51,617 nucleotides of DNA from contig NZ_JACKZS010000031.1 of NCBI RefSeq assembly GCF_014222285.1, positions 1-51,617 of the forward strand, in the 5' to 3' direction. Below are positions 17,920 to 26,673 of the stretch, piece by piece; position 1 is the first letter of the stretch, and every line of letters starts with the position of its first letter. The notes below the pieces were generated by a model. That model searched no databases, was not told the DNA's origin, and saw nothing but the letters and a program-made list of their open reading frames with translations. The position numbers and the translations under genes are program-made. This DNA comes from Nostoc sp. UCD121 (lineage in GTDB: Bacteria > Cyanobacteriota > Cyanobacteriia > Cyanobacteriales > Nostocaceae).

Positions 17920-19050
17920 TTAAAGATTGATAATACCCAATTTCTGTAATGCGTACATGACCCCACCAAGACGGCTTTGAACATCAAATTTTTTGTAAAT
18001 ATTTTCCAAATGTTTCTTAACTGTACGATCGCTCATTCCCAACTGCTTGGAAATCTCATGGGTACTCCGATCTCTCGCTACCCAAAATAGCACCTCAGCT
18101 TCCCGTTTGGTTAACCCCAGCATTTCTAAGTATTTAACTGAAAACACATGAGGCTGAATTTCTTCCAATAGCAGGTAAACCCGTTCAAGTGCTGCATGAT
18201 AATTCAGTCTCACCGTCAGCTGAGTTCCATTGTATTCCAGGTAAAGTGGACTCATAGGAGAAGGAATCTCAGTTGACTGTTTTAGTAAAGATATTTGATG
18301 ATTTATCCATCTTTGAAGGATTTCAGGTAGCAAGTTTGGCAGCTTTGATAGTGGACAATATTTATGTAGCAATTCTCCAGCTTTTTGGCTTATCCACTCC
18401 ACTTTGCCGTCAAGAAATAGAGCAATTAAACCTACTTGTTCAGTTGCCTGATTTAGCTGGCTAAGTTGTTCTTGTACTTGAGTAAACGCGGCAATGTTCT
18501 GATATGCCTGCTCTAACTGCGGACGAATTAAATTCAGAATCAAGCGATCGCGCTCAGTGAAGTTCCGGCGATCGCGGTTGATTGTTAAAACTAAGTGGTC
18601 TTGTCCTTGATGAAACTGATCGGCATTCCCTATGGAAGGAAGCTCAAAGTGAATCGCCATCTGATCCTTCAACCCAAGGGACTGAAAAAAAGCATAAAAA
18701 GCTTCTCTGCGTTGGAACTCTGACTCACTAAAAAAATCTGAAATTGCTAGTGCTTGTCCATCCAGTGTTTTGACATAACGTTTTGCAACTGGATGAGTAA
18801 AAAATTTTTGACGTTGAGATGTGAATGATTCCGCAGCCATGCCTACTTCAGGATCGGGAAACGCGTAGAACCGAGGTAAGAAGGGTGTACCCCGAATCTT
18901 GAAACTGCCTATTGCAAATGTTTCTGCACCTACTAACTCTGGTAAAGCTGTCAGTATTTGTATGGGAAATTTATCAATACTGCAAGGTGCATAAAGCGAT
19001 CGCACAAAAAGCAGAATCGTCTGCAAATCATTTTGTGACAAACTTTTCAC
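17920..19050 (-). CDS. LuxR-family transcriptional regulator
   Basis: A 376-residue regulator with a long N-terminal region (about 1-200) resembling a GAF/sensor fold, a middle segment (about 205-300) that could be PAS-like, and a C-terminal LuxR/FixJ helix-turn-helix at about residues 312-372. The HTH is complete: LTKREAEVLFWVARDRSTHE, then ISKQLGMSDRTVKKHLENIYKK. No receiver Asp or autoinducer-binding signature is evident, so the input signal is unknown. The gene diverges from the RTX protein gene across a 316-bp spacer with two adjacent hairpins; regulation of that gene is a reasonable guess but is not shown. Confidence 0.87.
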   Translation of the reverse strand: MKSLSQNDLQTILLFVRSLYAPCSIDKFPIQILTALPELVGAETFAIGSFKIRGTPFLPRFYAFPDPEVGMAAESFTSQRQKFFTHPVAKRYVKTLDGQALAISDFFSESEFQRREAFYAFFQSLGLKDQMAIHFELPSIGNADQFHQGQDHLVLTINRDRRNFTERDRLILNLIRPQLEQAYQNIAAFTQVQEQLSQLNQATEQVGLIALFLDGKVEWISQKAGELLHKYCPLSKLPNLLPEILQRWINHQISLLKQSTEIPSPMSPLYLEYNGTQLTVRLNYHAALERVYLLLEEIQPHVFSVKYLEMLGLTKREAEVLFWVARDRSTHEISKQLGMSDRTVKKHLENIYKKFDVQSRLGGVMYALQKLGIINL

Positions 19051-19366
19051 GGCTTTTTATAGGTAGATGGTTACTGCTTCACAATTAACTACGGCGATCG
19101 TCGTATTGTTTTCGTAAAAAAGTTTTGTAATTATACTAGCAGTATTTTTACTGGACAAAATACTGCTCAGGGAAATCCCTGAGACAGATAAAACATTTGT
19201 AAAACTCGCAATGATGCGAGAAATCGTGAAAAGCCTATTAGTGGTGTCTACAAGACGCTATACATAGGTAACTTTAGTGCGAAAAAACACGAAGCTTTGT
19301 AAAGGCTAGCTTGAACGATTTCTCTAATAATTTTCTAACATCCTCTAACTTAAGGAGAAGCTCATT
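19051..19366. other. Divergent spacer between the luxR-type and RTX genes
   Basis: A 316-bp spacer containing two adjacent hairpins (19140-19183) and the promoters of both genes. The RTX start ATG at 19367 follows AAGGAGAAG, a good ribosome-binding site. Nothing else is supported. Confidence 0.45.
19140..19183. promoter_or_regulatory. Twin hairpins in the luxR/RTX spacer
   Basis: The first hairpin has arms CAGTATTTT and AAAATACTG (19140-19148 and 19157-19165). It is followed without a gap by CTCAGGGA/TCCCTGAG (19166-19183). They lie in the 5' region of both divergent genes and could be operators or leader structures. On the sequence alone, function is speculative. Confidence 0.35.
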
Positions 19367-21274
19367 ATGGCAGGTACCAATTTTGACGATATACATATTG
19401 GAACCGGAGGCAACGATATCCTGGACGGCTTCGGTGGAAACGATATCCTGAGTGGTTTAGGCGGCAACGACACTCTTAGAGGCGGTAGCGGCAACGACAC
19501 CCTCAGAGGCGGTAATGGCAATGATTTACTCAATGGGGGTACAGGTGCTGACAGCCTTGATGGGGGTGACAACAATGACACCTACATCGTAGACAACGTA
19601 CTTGATGTAGCAGCCGAACAATTTAGTGATGCTTTGGGTGGTGTAGACACAGTAGAGGCTTCAGTCAGCTATACCCTGAGTGCTAACTTGGAGAACCTGA
19701 CTTTAACAGGGATAACAGCAATCAACGGCACAGGGAACGCTCGGAATAATGTCATCATCGGCAACAGTGGCAACAATGTACTCTCCGGGTTGGATGGGAA
19801 TGATACTATTAACGGCGGAGCAGGCAACGATAACCTTTTTGGTGGTAGTGGCAACGACACTCTCAGAGGCGGTAATGGCAATGATGTCCTCAATGGGGGT
19901 ACAGGAGCCGATAACCTGGATGGTGGCGATGGCAATGACACCTACATCGTAGACAACATACTTGATGTAGCATCCGAAGTATTTGGTGACGCTTTGGGCG
20001 GCATAGACACTGTACAGGCTTCAGTCAGCTACACCCTGAGTACTAACTTGGAAAACTTAACTTTGACAGGGGTAGCAGCGATTAACGGCACAGGGAACGC
20101 CAAGAACAACGTCATCAACGGCAACAGTGCCAACAATGTACTTTTCGGCTTGGATGGTAATGATCAACTCAATGGAGGCGCTGGCAACGATGAACTCAGA
20201 GGCGGTAGCGGCAATGATTTCCTTTTTGGGGGTACAGGTATCGACAACCTAGATGGTGGCGATGGCAATGACACCTACATCGTAGACAACGCACTTGATG
20301 TAGCATCCGAAGTATTTGGTGATGCTTTGGGCGGCGTAGATACGGTAGAGGCCTCAGTCAGTTACACCCTGAGTACTAACTTAGAAAACCTGAATTTGAC
20401 AGGGTTAGCAGCAATTAACGGCACAGGGAACGCAAAGGATAATGTCATCAACGGCAACAGTGGCAATAATATACTCTCTGGGTTGGGTGGTAACGATAAA
20501 CTTTTCGGGTTGGATGGTAATGATCAACTTAATGGAGGCGTTGGCAACGATGAACTCAGAGGCGGTAGTGGCAGCGACACCCTCAGAGGCGGTAGCGGCA
20601 ATGATTTCCTTTTTGGGGGTACAGGTATCGACAACCTGGATGGGGGTGATGGTAATGACACCTACATCGTAGACAACGCATTTGATGTAGCATCCGAAGT
20701 ATTTGGTGATGCTTTGGGCGGCATAGATACGGTAGAGGCCTCAGTCAGTTATACCCTGAGTACTAACTTAGAAAACCTGAATTTGACAGGGTTAGCAGCA
20801 ATTAACGGCACAGGTAACGCCAAGAACAATGTCATCAACGGCAACAGTGCCAATAATATACTCTCTGGGTTAGGTGGTAACGATACTATCTTTGGTGGGT
20901 TGGGCAACGACATTCTCAGAGGTGGTGCCGGAACTGACAGTCTTATCGGCGGATTGGGTAACGATGTATTCGATTTCGACTTGATTTCAGACAGTCAACC
21001 TGGTGTACTGCGCGATGTCATCAGTGGTTTCGTTGGCAACGGTTTTGGATTAGGCGATCAAATCGATTTATCTACCATTGACGCTAACCCATTTTTAGCA
21101 GGCAACCAAGCCTTCACTTTCGGTGGCGGAGGACTCGGCAATCTCAGTTATAGCGGAGGCATCCTTCGAGGTAATCTCGATTTCGATGCTGCTGCTGAAT
21201 TTGAAATTCAGATCGCAGGAGCGCCAGCACTATTTGTAGCGCTAGGAAATCCTGGAAGCGACATTATCCTTTAA
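19367..21274 (+). CDS. RTX / hemolysin-type calcium-binding repeat protein
   Basis: A 635-residue acidic glycine-rich protein. It is built from GGxGNDxL-type nonapeptides that fold into a Ca2+-bound parallel beta-roll, interspersed with four copies of a longer unit beginning DTYIVDN at residues 71, 191, 302 and 431 and continuing through SVSYTLSTNLENL and AAINGTGNAKNNVINGN. The last 130 residues (VFDFDLISDSQPG, then IDLSTIDANPFLAGNQAF) match the C-terminal secretion region of type I secreted RTX proteins. There is no N-terminal signal, as expected. No catalytic domain is present, so a structural or surface-layer/adhesive role is likely. No type I secretion genes are adjacent. Confidence 0.92.
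   Translation: MAGTNFDDIHIGTGGNDILDGFGGNDILSGLGGNDTLRGGSGNDTLRGGNGNDLLNGGTGADSLDGGDNNDTYIVDNVLDVAAEQFSDALGGVDTVEASVSYTLSANLENLTLTGITAINGTGNARNNVIIGNSGNNVLSGLDGNDTINGGAGNDNLFGGSGNDTLRGGNGNDVLNGGTGADNLDGGDGNDTYIVDNILDVASEVFGDALGGIDTVQASVSYTLSTNLENLTLTGVAAINGTGNAKNNVINGNSANNVLFGLDGNDQLNGGAGNDELRGGSGNDFLFGGTGIDNLDGGDGNDTYIVDNALDVASEVFGDALGGVDTVEASVSYTLSTNLENLNLTGLAAINGTGNAKDNVINGNSGNNILSGLGGNDKLFGLDGNDQLNGGVGNDELRGGSGSDTLRGGSGNDFLFGGTGIDNLDGGDGNDTYIVDNAFDVASEVFGDALGGIDTVEASVSYTLSTNLENLNLTGLAAINGTGNAKNNVINGNSANNILSGLGGNDTIFGGLGNDILRGGAGTDSLIGGLGNDVFDFDLISDSQPGVLRDVISGFVGNGFGLGDQIDLSTIDANPFLAGNQAFTFGGGGLGNLSYSGGILRGNLDFDAAAEFEIQIAGAPALFVALGNPGSDIIL
19430..20935 (+). repeat. Long near-identical direct repeats inside the RTX gene
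   Basis: The segment starting GACACCTACATCGTAGACAA recurs at 19577, 19937, 20270 and 20657, giving unit lengths of 360, 333 and 387 bp. These differ in steps of 27 bp, exactly one nonapeptide. The flanking 100-200 bp are nearly identical between copies, so the locus should be prone to unequal recombination and to assembly collapse. Confidence 0.88.
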
Positions 21275-21295
21275 GTAAAGATACATTGAATACTC

Positions 21296-21330
21296 AAAGG
21301 GAGAGGTGACACGCTGCCTCTCCCTTTTTA
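21296..21330 (+). terminator. Intrinsic terminator of the RTX gene
   Basis: Perfect 11-bp stem AAAGGGAGAGG / CCTCTCCCTTT with a 10-nt loop, followed by TTTA. Starts 22 bp after the RTX stop codon. Confidence 0.85.
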
Positions 21331-21478
21331 TGTACCATTCTGAGTATAAGATTAATTAAAAATAGAATAAAAAGCCGTCCTGGAAGTGCGTAGCTCTAGA
21401 CTCATTTTTCCGATAAAAAGCGCCTGAGTATCATTTGCATGGCATGATCTGTACTTTAAAGATCATCCAAACAATACT

Positions 21479-22909
21479 ATGACTGAAAATATAGATTTTC
21501 GCATCGAACGCGATTCGATGGGCGATCGCCAAATTGCTAGTAGCGTTTATTACGGCATTCAAACACTTCGGGCTATCGAAAACTTCCCTATTAGCGGCAT
21601 CAAGCCTTTAGCTACCTACGTAGATGCTGGATTAATCATTAAAAAAGCTACAGCAATTGTCAATGGAGAATTAAATTGTATTCCCCAAGATATTAGTCAG
21701 GCGATTGTGCATGCAACTGATGAAATCCTGGCTGGGAAGTTCCGGGATCAATTTGTCGTGGATGTTTATCAGGCGGGTGCGGGAACATCTCACCACATGA
21801 ATATCAACGAAGTTCTCGCAAATCGCACCTTAGAAATTCTGGGTGAAGAAAAGGGCAATTATAAACGCGTTAGTCCCAATGATCACGTTAATTATGGGCA
21901 GTCTACCAATGATGTGATTCCTACCGCAATTCGCATTGGTGGATTATTGGCATTATCCAAGACATTACACCCAGCAATAGATAGTGCGATCGCATCCTTA
22001 GAAAACAAAGCTGTAGAATTTCAAGATATTGTCAAATCTGGCAGAACCCACTTACAAGACGCAGTACCTGTGCGCTTGGGTGAGAATTTTCGGGCTTGGG
22101 CGCATATTCTTACAGAACATCAAAACCGGATTTACACCGCCTCTGGTGATTTGATGGTGCTGGGTTTGGGAGGTAGTGCAGCCGGAACGGGTTTAAATAC
22201 TCATCCTTTATATCGCGCCCGTGTAGTGGAAATTCTTTCAGAATTGATTAATACTCCTTTAGAACCTGCGCCCCATCTCATGGCAGCCATGCAGAGTATG
22301 GCCCCATTTGTAAATGTTTCCGGTGCTTTACGCAACTTAGCGCAGGATTTAGTCAAAATATCTCACGATTTGCGGCTGATGGATTCGGGGCCAAAAACTG
22401 GTTTGAAAGAAATTCAACTCCCCCCAGTGCAACCCGGTTCTTCGATTATGCCAGGGAAGTATAACCCAGTGATGGCAGAGATGACATCAATGGTGTGTTT
22501 TCAGGTGATGGGTTACGACAGTGCGATCGCATTAGCCGCACAAGCGGGACAATTAGAATTAAATGTGATGATGCCGCTTATTGCCTATAACCTAATTCAC
22601 AGCATCGAAATTCTGGGTAATACCATCGCTGTCCTTACAGAACGTTGCATTGAGGGAATTACTGCCAACCAAGAACGTTGTTTAGCTTATGCCGAAGGCA
22701 GTTTAGCTTTAGTAACCGCACTAAATACCCACATCGGTTATTTAAACGCTGCTGCTGTCGCCAAAGAATCTTTAGAAACTGGTAAATCTCTACGCCAGAT
22801 TGTTCTAGAACGCGGATTGATGAATGAGGCAGAATTAGCCGCAGTGTTAAATCTAGAACAGATGAGTGCTATCTTACCTCTGAGTCGAGAATCAAAGCAG
22901 ATCAATTAG
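21479..22909 (+). CDS. aspA: Aspartate ammonia-lyase
   Basis: A 476-residue member of the aspartase/fumarase superfamily, which converts L-aspartate to fumarate and ammonia. The superfamily signature is GSSIMPGKYNPV (about residues 318-329) with its catalytic Ser. The N-terminus (YYGIQTLRAIENFPISG), GAGTSHHMNINEVLANR, NYGQSTNDVIPT and SGRTHLQDAVPVRLG resemble aspartases more than class II fumarases. The ending LERGLMNEAELAAVLNLEQM is also aspartase-like. In a nitrogen-fixing cyanobacterium the enzyme could release nitrogen from aspartate derived from cyanophycin. Monocistronic; fumarase activity is the alternative but less likely. Confidence 0.92.
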   Translation: MTENIDFRIERDSMGDRQIASSVYYGIQTLRAIENFPISGIKPLATYVDAGLIIKKATAIVNGELNCIPQDISQAIVHATDEILAGKFRDQFVVDVYQAGAGTSHHMNINEVLANRTLEILGEEKGNYKRVSPNDHVNYGQSTNDVIPTAIRIGGLLALSKTLHPAIDSAIASLENKAVEFQDIVKSGRTHLQDAVPVRLGENFRAWAHILTEHQNRIYTASGDLMVLGLGGSAAGTGLNTHPLYRARVVEILSELINTPLEPAPHLMAAMQSMAPFVNVSGALRNLAQDLVKISHDLRLMDSGPKTGLKEIQLPPVQPGSSIMPGKYNPVMAEMTSMVCFQVMGYDSAIALAAQAGQLELNVMMPLIAYNLIHSIEILGNTIAVLTERCIEGITANQERCLAYAEGSLALVTALNTHIGYLNAAAVAKESLETGKSLRQIVLERGLMNEAELAAVLNLEQMSAILPLSRESKQIN

Positions 22910-22924
22910 TGTCAATTTTTTTTA

Positions 22925-23012
22925 ACGTAGACGCATTAGCGAAGCGGTAGCGACGAAGGAGCGTCAGCGGCTTGCCGCAGGCTACCACAGAGGCGCAGAG
23001 TACACAGAGAGA
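22925..23012. repeat. Dispersed GC-rich and CACAGAG-type repeats
   Basis: The first part (22925-22984) is a GC-rich mosaic of GCGAAGCGGTAGC and GGCTTGCCGCAGGCTAC pieces of the kind scattered through Nostoc-like genomes (compare 16131-16155 and 35651-35676). The second part (22984-23012, ACCACAGAGGCGCAGAG plus CACAGAGAG) is matched in inverted orientation at 43961-43990. They border the decayed gene patch that follows. Confidence 0.6.
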
Positions 23013-23089
23013 AAAATAAGTAACTGAGCCAAAAAACCTCTCATGAGTCTGCGTTCTCTGCGTTCTCTGCGGTTCGTTTTTGGCTGTAT

Positions 23090-23335
23090 TTAATTTGGCG
23101 GATCAAAACGATTTACTACTGTAGCCCACAAAATCATTGGTGAACCAACTGCTAAACAAAATAACCACTGTTGCAAGTTTAATGGTGCTGTTTCAAAAAC
23201 TTCATTAATTAACGGCACATGAGCAAAGATAATTTGCAAAATAATTGCTCCTAAAATCCCAAAGCCAATAGCGGGAATATCAACGTTCTCTTTAATTATG
23301 CCGAGTTTTTTGTCTTCCATCCAGAAGGCAAACTT
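23090..23335 (-). pseudogene. C-terminal remnant of a P-type cation-transporting ATPase
   Basis: A frame of 76 codons from ATG 23320 (open back to about 23335) encodes what looks like only the last two transmembrane helices of a P-type ATPase: GILGAIILQIIFAHVPLINE, then FETAPLNLQQWLF and a second hydrophobic segment. The pattern L-Q-x-x-x-x-V-P-x-x-x-x-F-x-T-x-P-L-x-x-x-x-W is typical of the M9-M10 region of these pumps. All catalytic parts (DKTGT, ATP-binding domain) are missing, and a TGA lies in frame shortly upstream, so this is a gene fragment. It lies tail-away from another fragment, the AAA ATPase remnant, suggesting a deletion scar. Confidence 0.55.
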
Positions 23336-23386
23336 AAGTCATTGCGTTCCCTGAACCAAAAGCAGTTATGGCAAGCATTTTAAATT

Positions 23387-24093
23387 TTGCTCAATTTGCT
23401 CCAAATTATGGCTATTGCTTTAAATAAGCGGGTAGTGCTGATTTTGCAGAGTTTTCCGCACATTCGCTCTTGGGATCATAATGGTTTGTGGGAAGCCACA
23501 TTCAGACGAGAAATCAATGTACAAAGTCATGTCAGCTACGTTTTAGTAGCAACGATCGCTGAAATCAGCCATCATCCAGATGAGACAAACTACCCTTTAG
23601 AAACTATACAGTTAGCTCCTTTAGCTAATGACGTTTTAGCATTGTGGGCGAGATATTGCATAAACAAGGAATGAAATTTGATTCTCGCTCCCAAGCACTG
23701 CAATTATTTTTAGATGCTGTCCAAGGACACATTGGCGACGCAATGGCAATAATTCGCCGCCTGCAAACTTTTTCTTTTCCTGATGGGTTAATTAGTGAAT
23801 CAGCAGTACAGCAGGCAATAGAAGGATTGCTCAAAGACTTGTCTTTAGTTTTTGAATCTTTACTCATGTTATTGCCAGCAAATCAGGTGCATCTTTTAGA
23901 ATCTTTGGCTTTAGATCCTACAGATAAACCACAAAGTAAAGAATATATTCAAAAACATGGTCTTTCAAGAGGTGGTAGCCTTCAGGGTTCGCTGACTGGA
24001 TTACAGAACAAAGGTTTAATTTATAATGCTGAACAGGGTTATCAACTAGCGTTACCTTTATTGGCTTTATGGTTGCGGCAGAGGTTAAGCTAG
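23387..24093 (+). pseudogene. Truncated, frameshifted AAA-type ATPase gene
   Basis: Two overlapping frames together read as one protein. The first (23387-about 23652) has VVLILQSFPHIRSWDHNG, FRREINVQSHVSYVLVATIA and ANDVLALWA, like the Walker B/sensor region of a STAND/archaeal-type ATPase. The second frame (from about 23648 to 24093) continues EILHKQGMKFDSRSQALQ, then AVQGHIGDAMAIIRRL and a winged-helix-like tail ending ALPLLALWLRQRL. The junction lies near 23648-23655, in GCGAGATATTG, where loss of 4 bp from a GAGA run would explain the shift. The Walker A N-terminus is absent and an in-frame stop precedes 23387. It is a dead gene unless the second frame is translated alone from ATG 23671. 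Confidence 0.72.
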
Positions 24094-24259
24094 TACCGCA
24101 GAGCGGAATTAAAAATTAAAAATTAATACAGCGTAGGCGTTTCGTTGATTTAGAATGTGTGGCTTATTTACGGCGTGCTGTACTAGTACGCGAGATTTTA
24201 GAGAATTGGTATAAATAGGAAGATAGAAGAATATCTTCATTACTGGTAATTTATTATCC

Positions 24260-25231
24260 ATGCAGACTCAAAAATCATCTGTCAGTCTCATCCGGGCTAC
24301 ATCTTATGAGCGAGAGGCTTTACGAGAATCTTTAGTCACACTGCTGGAACCTTTTGGAGGAATGGCAGCATTTGTAAAAAAAGGCGATCGCGTTTTACTA
24401 AAACCCAATCTACTTACAGGCTCACGTCCTGGTAAAGAGTGTATCACCCGTGCCGAACTAGTTTACGAAGTTGCCCAGATGGTAATTGAGGTTGGCGGTA
24501 AGCCATTTTTGGGTGATAGTCCTGCTTTTGGCAGTGCCAAGGGCGTAGCAATAGCCAATGGCTATCTGCCTATTTTAGAAGAACTCAATCTTCCCATCAT
24601 CGATTTTCAAGGTCAGCGTTACCAAACTATTAGCGACAATTTTAACCATCTACGTCTGTCAAAAGAAGCAATGGAAGCAGATGTAGTGATTAACCTACCT
24701 AAAGTAAAATCTCATGCTCAATTGACATTAACACTGGGCGTAAAAAACTTGTTTGGTTGTGTCCCCGGCAAAATGAAAGCTTGGTGGCACATGGAAGCCG
24801 GGAAAGATGCGAATAGATTTGGTGAAATGTTAGTAGAAACTGCCAGGGCTATTAACCCTAACTTAACCATATTAGATGGCATCATCGGTCATGAAGGAAA
24901 TGGCCCTAGTAATGGTGAACCTCGCCAACTGGGTATTTTAGCAGCCGCATCAGATATATTTGCATTAGATCGGGCAATGATAGAAATCCTCAATGTTTCT
25001 CCTGAACAAGTGCCTACAGTTGCAGCTTCTCAAAGGCTAGGAGTTTGTCCAGAACTTGCTGACATAGAATTTCCGCATTTAAATCCTGACTTATTAAAAA
25101 TAGAAGATTGGCGGCTACCAGATAAGTTAATGCCCATTGATTTTGGTATGCCCCGCGTCATTAAGTCTACGTTTAAGCATCTTTACACCCGATTTATCAA
25201 AGAACCAATTAGTGTTTACGGAAGGAACTAG
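24260..25231 (+). CDS. DUF362 domain protein
   Basis: A 323-residue protein of the DUF362 family, without the ferredoxin-like [4Fe-4S] segments found in some longer members. Conserved blocks are VLLKPNLLTG (about residues 45-54), GGKPFLGDSPAFGS, VVINLPKVKSHAQLTLTLG and GVKNLFGCVPG, followed by LTILDGIIGHEGNGPSNGEP. The biochemical role is not established; the fold and conserved Lys, Asp and Asn residues suggest binding of a phosphorylated or nucleotide-like ligand. No signal peptide is seen. It is monocistronic, with a strong terminator at 25408-25439, and lies downstream of the decayed ATPase patch. Confidence 0.88.
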   Translation: MQTQKSSVSLIRATSYEREALRESLVTLLEPFGGMAAFVKKGDRVLLKPNLLTGSRPGKECITRAELVYEVAQMVIEVGGKPFLGDSPAFGSAKGVAIANGYLPILEELNLPIIDFQGQRYQTISDNFNHLRLSKEAMEADVVINLPKVKSHAQLTLTLGVKNLFGCVPGKMKAWWHMEAGKDANRFGEMLVETARAINPNLTILDGIIGHEGNGPSNGEPRQLGILAAASDIFALDRAMIEILNVSPEQVPTVAASQRLGVCPELADIEFPHLNPDLLKIEDWRLPDKLMPIDFGMPRVIKSTFKHLYTRFIKEPISVYGRN

Positions 25232-26126
25232 GGACTGGGGACTTGGGACTGGGGAGTTGAAACTTGAAAGTTCATGCTCAGAAGCTCAACTTTTAAGTTT
25301 TAACTCGCTTTCCCTTCTACCCAATCCCAAACTTAGTGCAAACTTCGTTACAACAATTTCAGTTATTAGCAGAGTAATCTGTAATTACCCTCCGATTGCT
25401 TAACCAGACCGCCCTATTATATTTAGTGGCGGTTTTTTTAGCTGATACGCCACCTTCTAAAATATTATTTACTCTACCTATATATAGATTGACAAAAATA
25501 CCGTGATATCACACAGATTTTAAGATTTAAATTCTAAAATATTTGTTTAGTGTTATCACTGAATCTATGTTGCCCAAACAGTTAATGTATCTGTATTTCT
25601 TCGGGAATTATGATTGGTTATAAAAAACATTCCTACCATTTCTTCTTTGGTGTCAAATATTTGTGTGTATAACTACCGGATAACAATCGAAACCATTGAT
25701 AGATATTCAGTGCTTTCGCGGTTTTGTGTCCTGTATCACAAATAGACAATTCCAGTAAGATGACCTTATCAAAGGCATTTTAGGATGTTATAATCATGAA
25801 GTATCAGACAAATATGTTTTGCTAATTAATCTTTAAGCAGCGAAAAAATGTAATTTATGATGCTGTCAAAATTGGCTTTGCGTATGCAAACCATTACACC
25901 ATACAGGGAAACATCTAAAAATATTAATTACAAAATAAAACATCATTTGTTTAGTTGTAATTTTGTATTAAGAACTCCATGTATAAAAAGGCTATTATGA
26001 CAGTTGTATAACTGGTTTAGATTGTAAGATGCTACACATTTTACAGTTTAAAAATAGCTAACATAGCATTAAGACTCTCAATCAGAGAGTAGACCTACAC
26101 AGTGTTACGAATAACTTCAACTTTGT
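25232..26126. other. Long AT-rich intergenic region
   Basis: About 895 bp without a supported gene. It starts with a G-rich degenerate repeat (GGGACTGGGGACTTGGGACT at about 25230-25256) and holds the terminator at 25408-25439. The remaining 690 bp are AT-rich with many stops in all frames. A small hairpin, ACTCTC/GAGAGT, at 26074-26090 lies in the leader of the small membrane-protein gene at 26127. A non-coding RNA gene could be present but no recognised family was seen. Confidence 0.4.
25408..25439 (+). terminator. Intrinsic terminator, downstream of the DUF362 gene
   Basis: Stem ACCGCC / GGCGGT with a 14-nt AT-rich loop, immediately followed by six or more T. It is 177 bp after the DUF362 stop, so it ends either that transcript or an unrecognised small transcript in between. 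Confidence 0.8.
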
Positions 26127-26312
26127 ATGAATTCAAATAGCCAGTCTGCCAATACCGACACATATTCCCAACGTTTGGCAGACATTGTGGGAACTGCGAT
26201 CGCTCTGTTGACTCTTACCCTACCCGTATTTGTCATCGCCCACTATTCTTCAACTAATGTCCAAAATAACCAGCAACCCCTGATTCAAAACCTACAAGGA
26301 AGTAAAGATTGA
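26127..26312 (+). CDS. Small single-pass membrane protein
   Basis: A 61-residue protein with a polar N-terminus ([18 protein letters not shown]), one clear transmembrane helix ([18 protein letters not shown], about residues 25-42) and a polar Gln/Asn-rich tail. It is not recognised as a named family, although its composition looks like small cyanobacterial membrane proteins. The ribosome-binding site is weak. The gene stands alone, with a small hairpin in the leader and a strong hairpin 137 bp after the stop. Support comes from the coherent hydrophobic segment and isolated position; a spurious frame cannot be excluded. Confidence 0.58.
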   Translation: MNSNSQSANTDTYSQRLADIVGTAIALLTLTLPVFVIAHYSSTNVQNNQQPLIQNLQGSKD

Positions 26313-26448
26313 TAAAGTTTTCTAGTAGCATTTCATCAGGAATAACCTGAATTTGTATAGTGTGATTCCAGGTTTCGGGTGTCTTGACAAAGTAGGGGCA
26401 GAAATCCCTCCAACAGCAATCAAGGGCGGGAGAAAATAATACCCTCTT

Positions 26449-26487
26449 GGAAAAAGCGTTGCGAAGTAACTTCGCAACGCTTTTTCC
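26449..26487. terminator. Long perfect hairpin, probable terminator
   Basis: Arms GGAAAAAGCGTTGCGAAGT and ACTTCGCAACGCTTTTTCC are exact reverse complements around a single A (39 nt). The A/T-rich ends would give a U-rich tail on either strand, so it can terminate in both directions. It could also be a small mobile palindrome, because it is far longer than needed for termination. Confidence 0.65.
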
Positions 26488-26550
26488 ATTTTTCAGAGGA
26501 GTGGTGAGACAAGGGAGACAAGGGATACAAAGAATTATTGAACAATTCTC

Positions 26551-26583
26551 TTCCCAATTCCCAATTCCCAATTCCCAATTCCC
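26551..26583. repeat. Heptanucleotide tandem repeat TTCCCAA
   Basis: Four perfect copies of TTCCCAA plus a partial fifth, a typical STRR of heterocystous cyanobacteria. It lies about 90 bp upstream of the ppa start. Confidence 0.85.
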
Positions 26584-26673
26584 CATCAGAGATCCATATT
26601 GCCCTAAAATTCTACACGGGGAGCGAAGCTGACTGAGTGCCCCCATGATTCACTGTTATCAGAGGACTTTTTT

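Larger units (their letters stand above)
26313..26673. other. Spacer before ppa with hairpin and heptamer repeats
   Basis: This 361-bp spacer contains the 39-nt hairpin at 26449-26487, a heptamer repeat tract (26551-26583) and the ribosome-binding site AGAGGA (26661-26666) for the GTG start of ppa. Minus- and plus-strand frames here consist of repeat sequence and are not accepted as genes. Confidence 0.5.

Noticed and set aside
26254..26646. 130-codon minus-strand frame before ppa
   Set aside because: It crosses a perfect hairpin and a heptamer repeat and overlaps the small membrane-protein gene in antisense; these low-complexity parts explain the openness.
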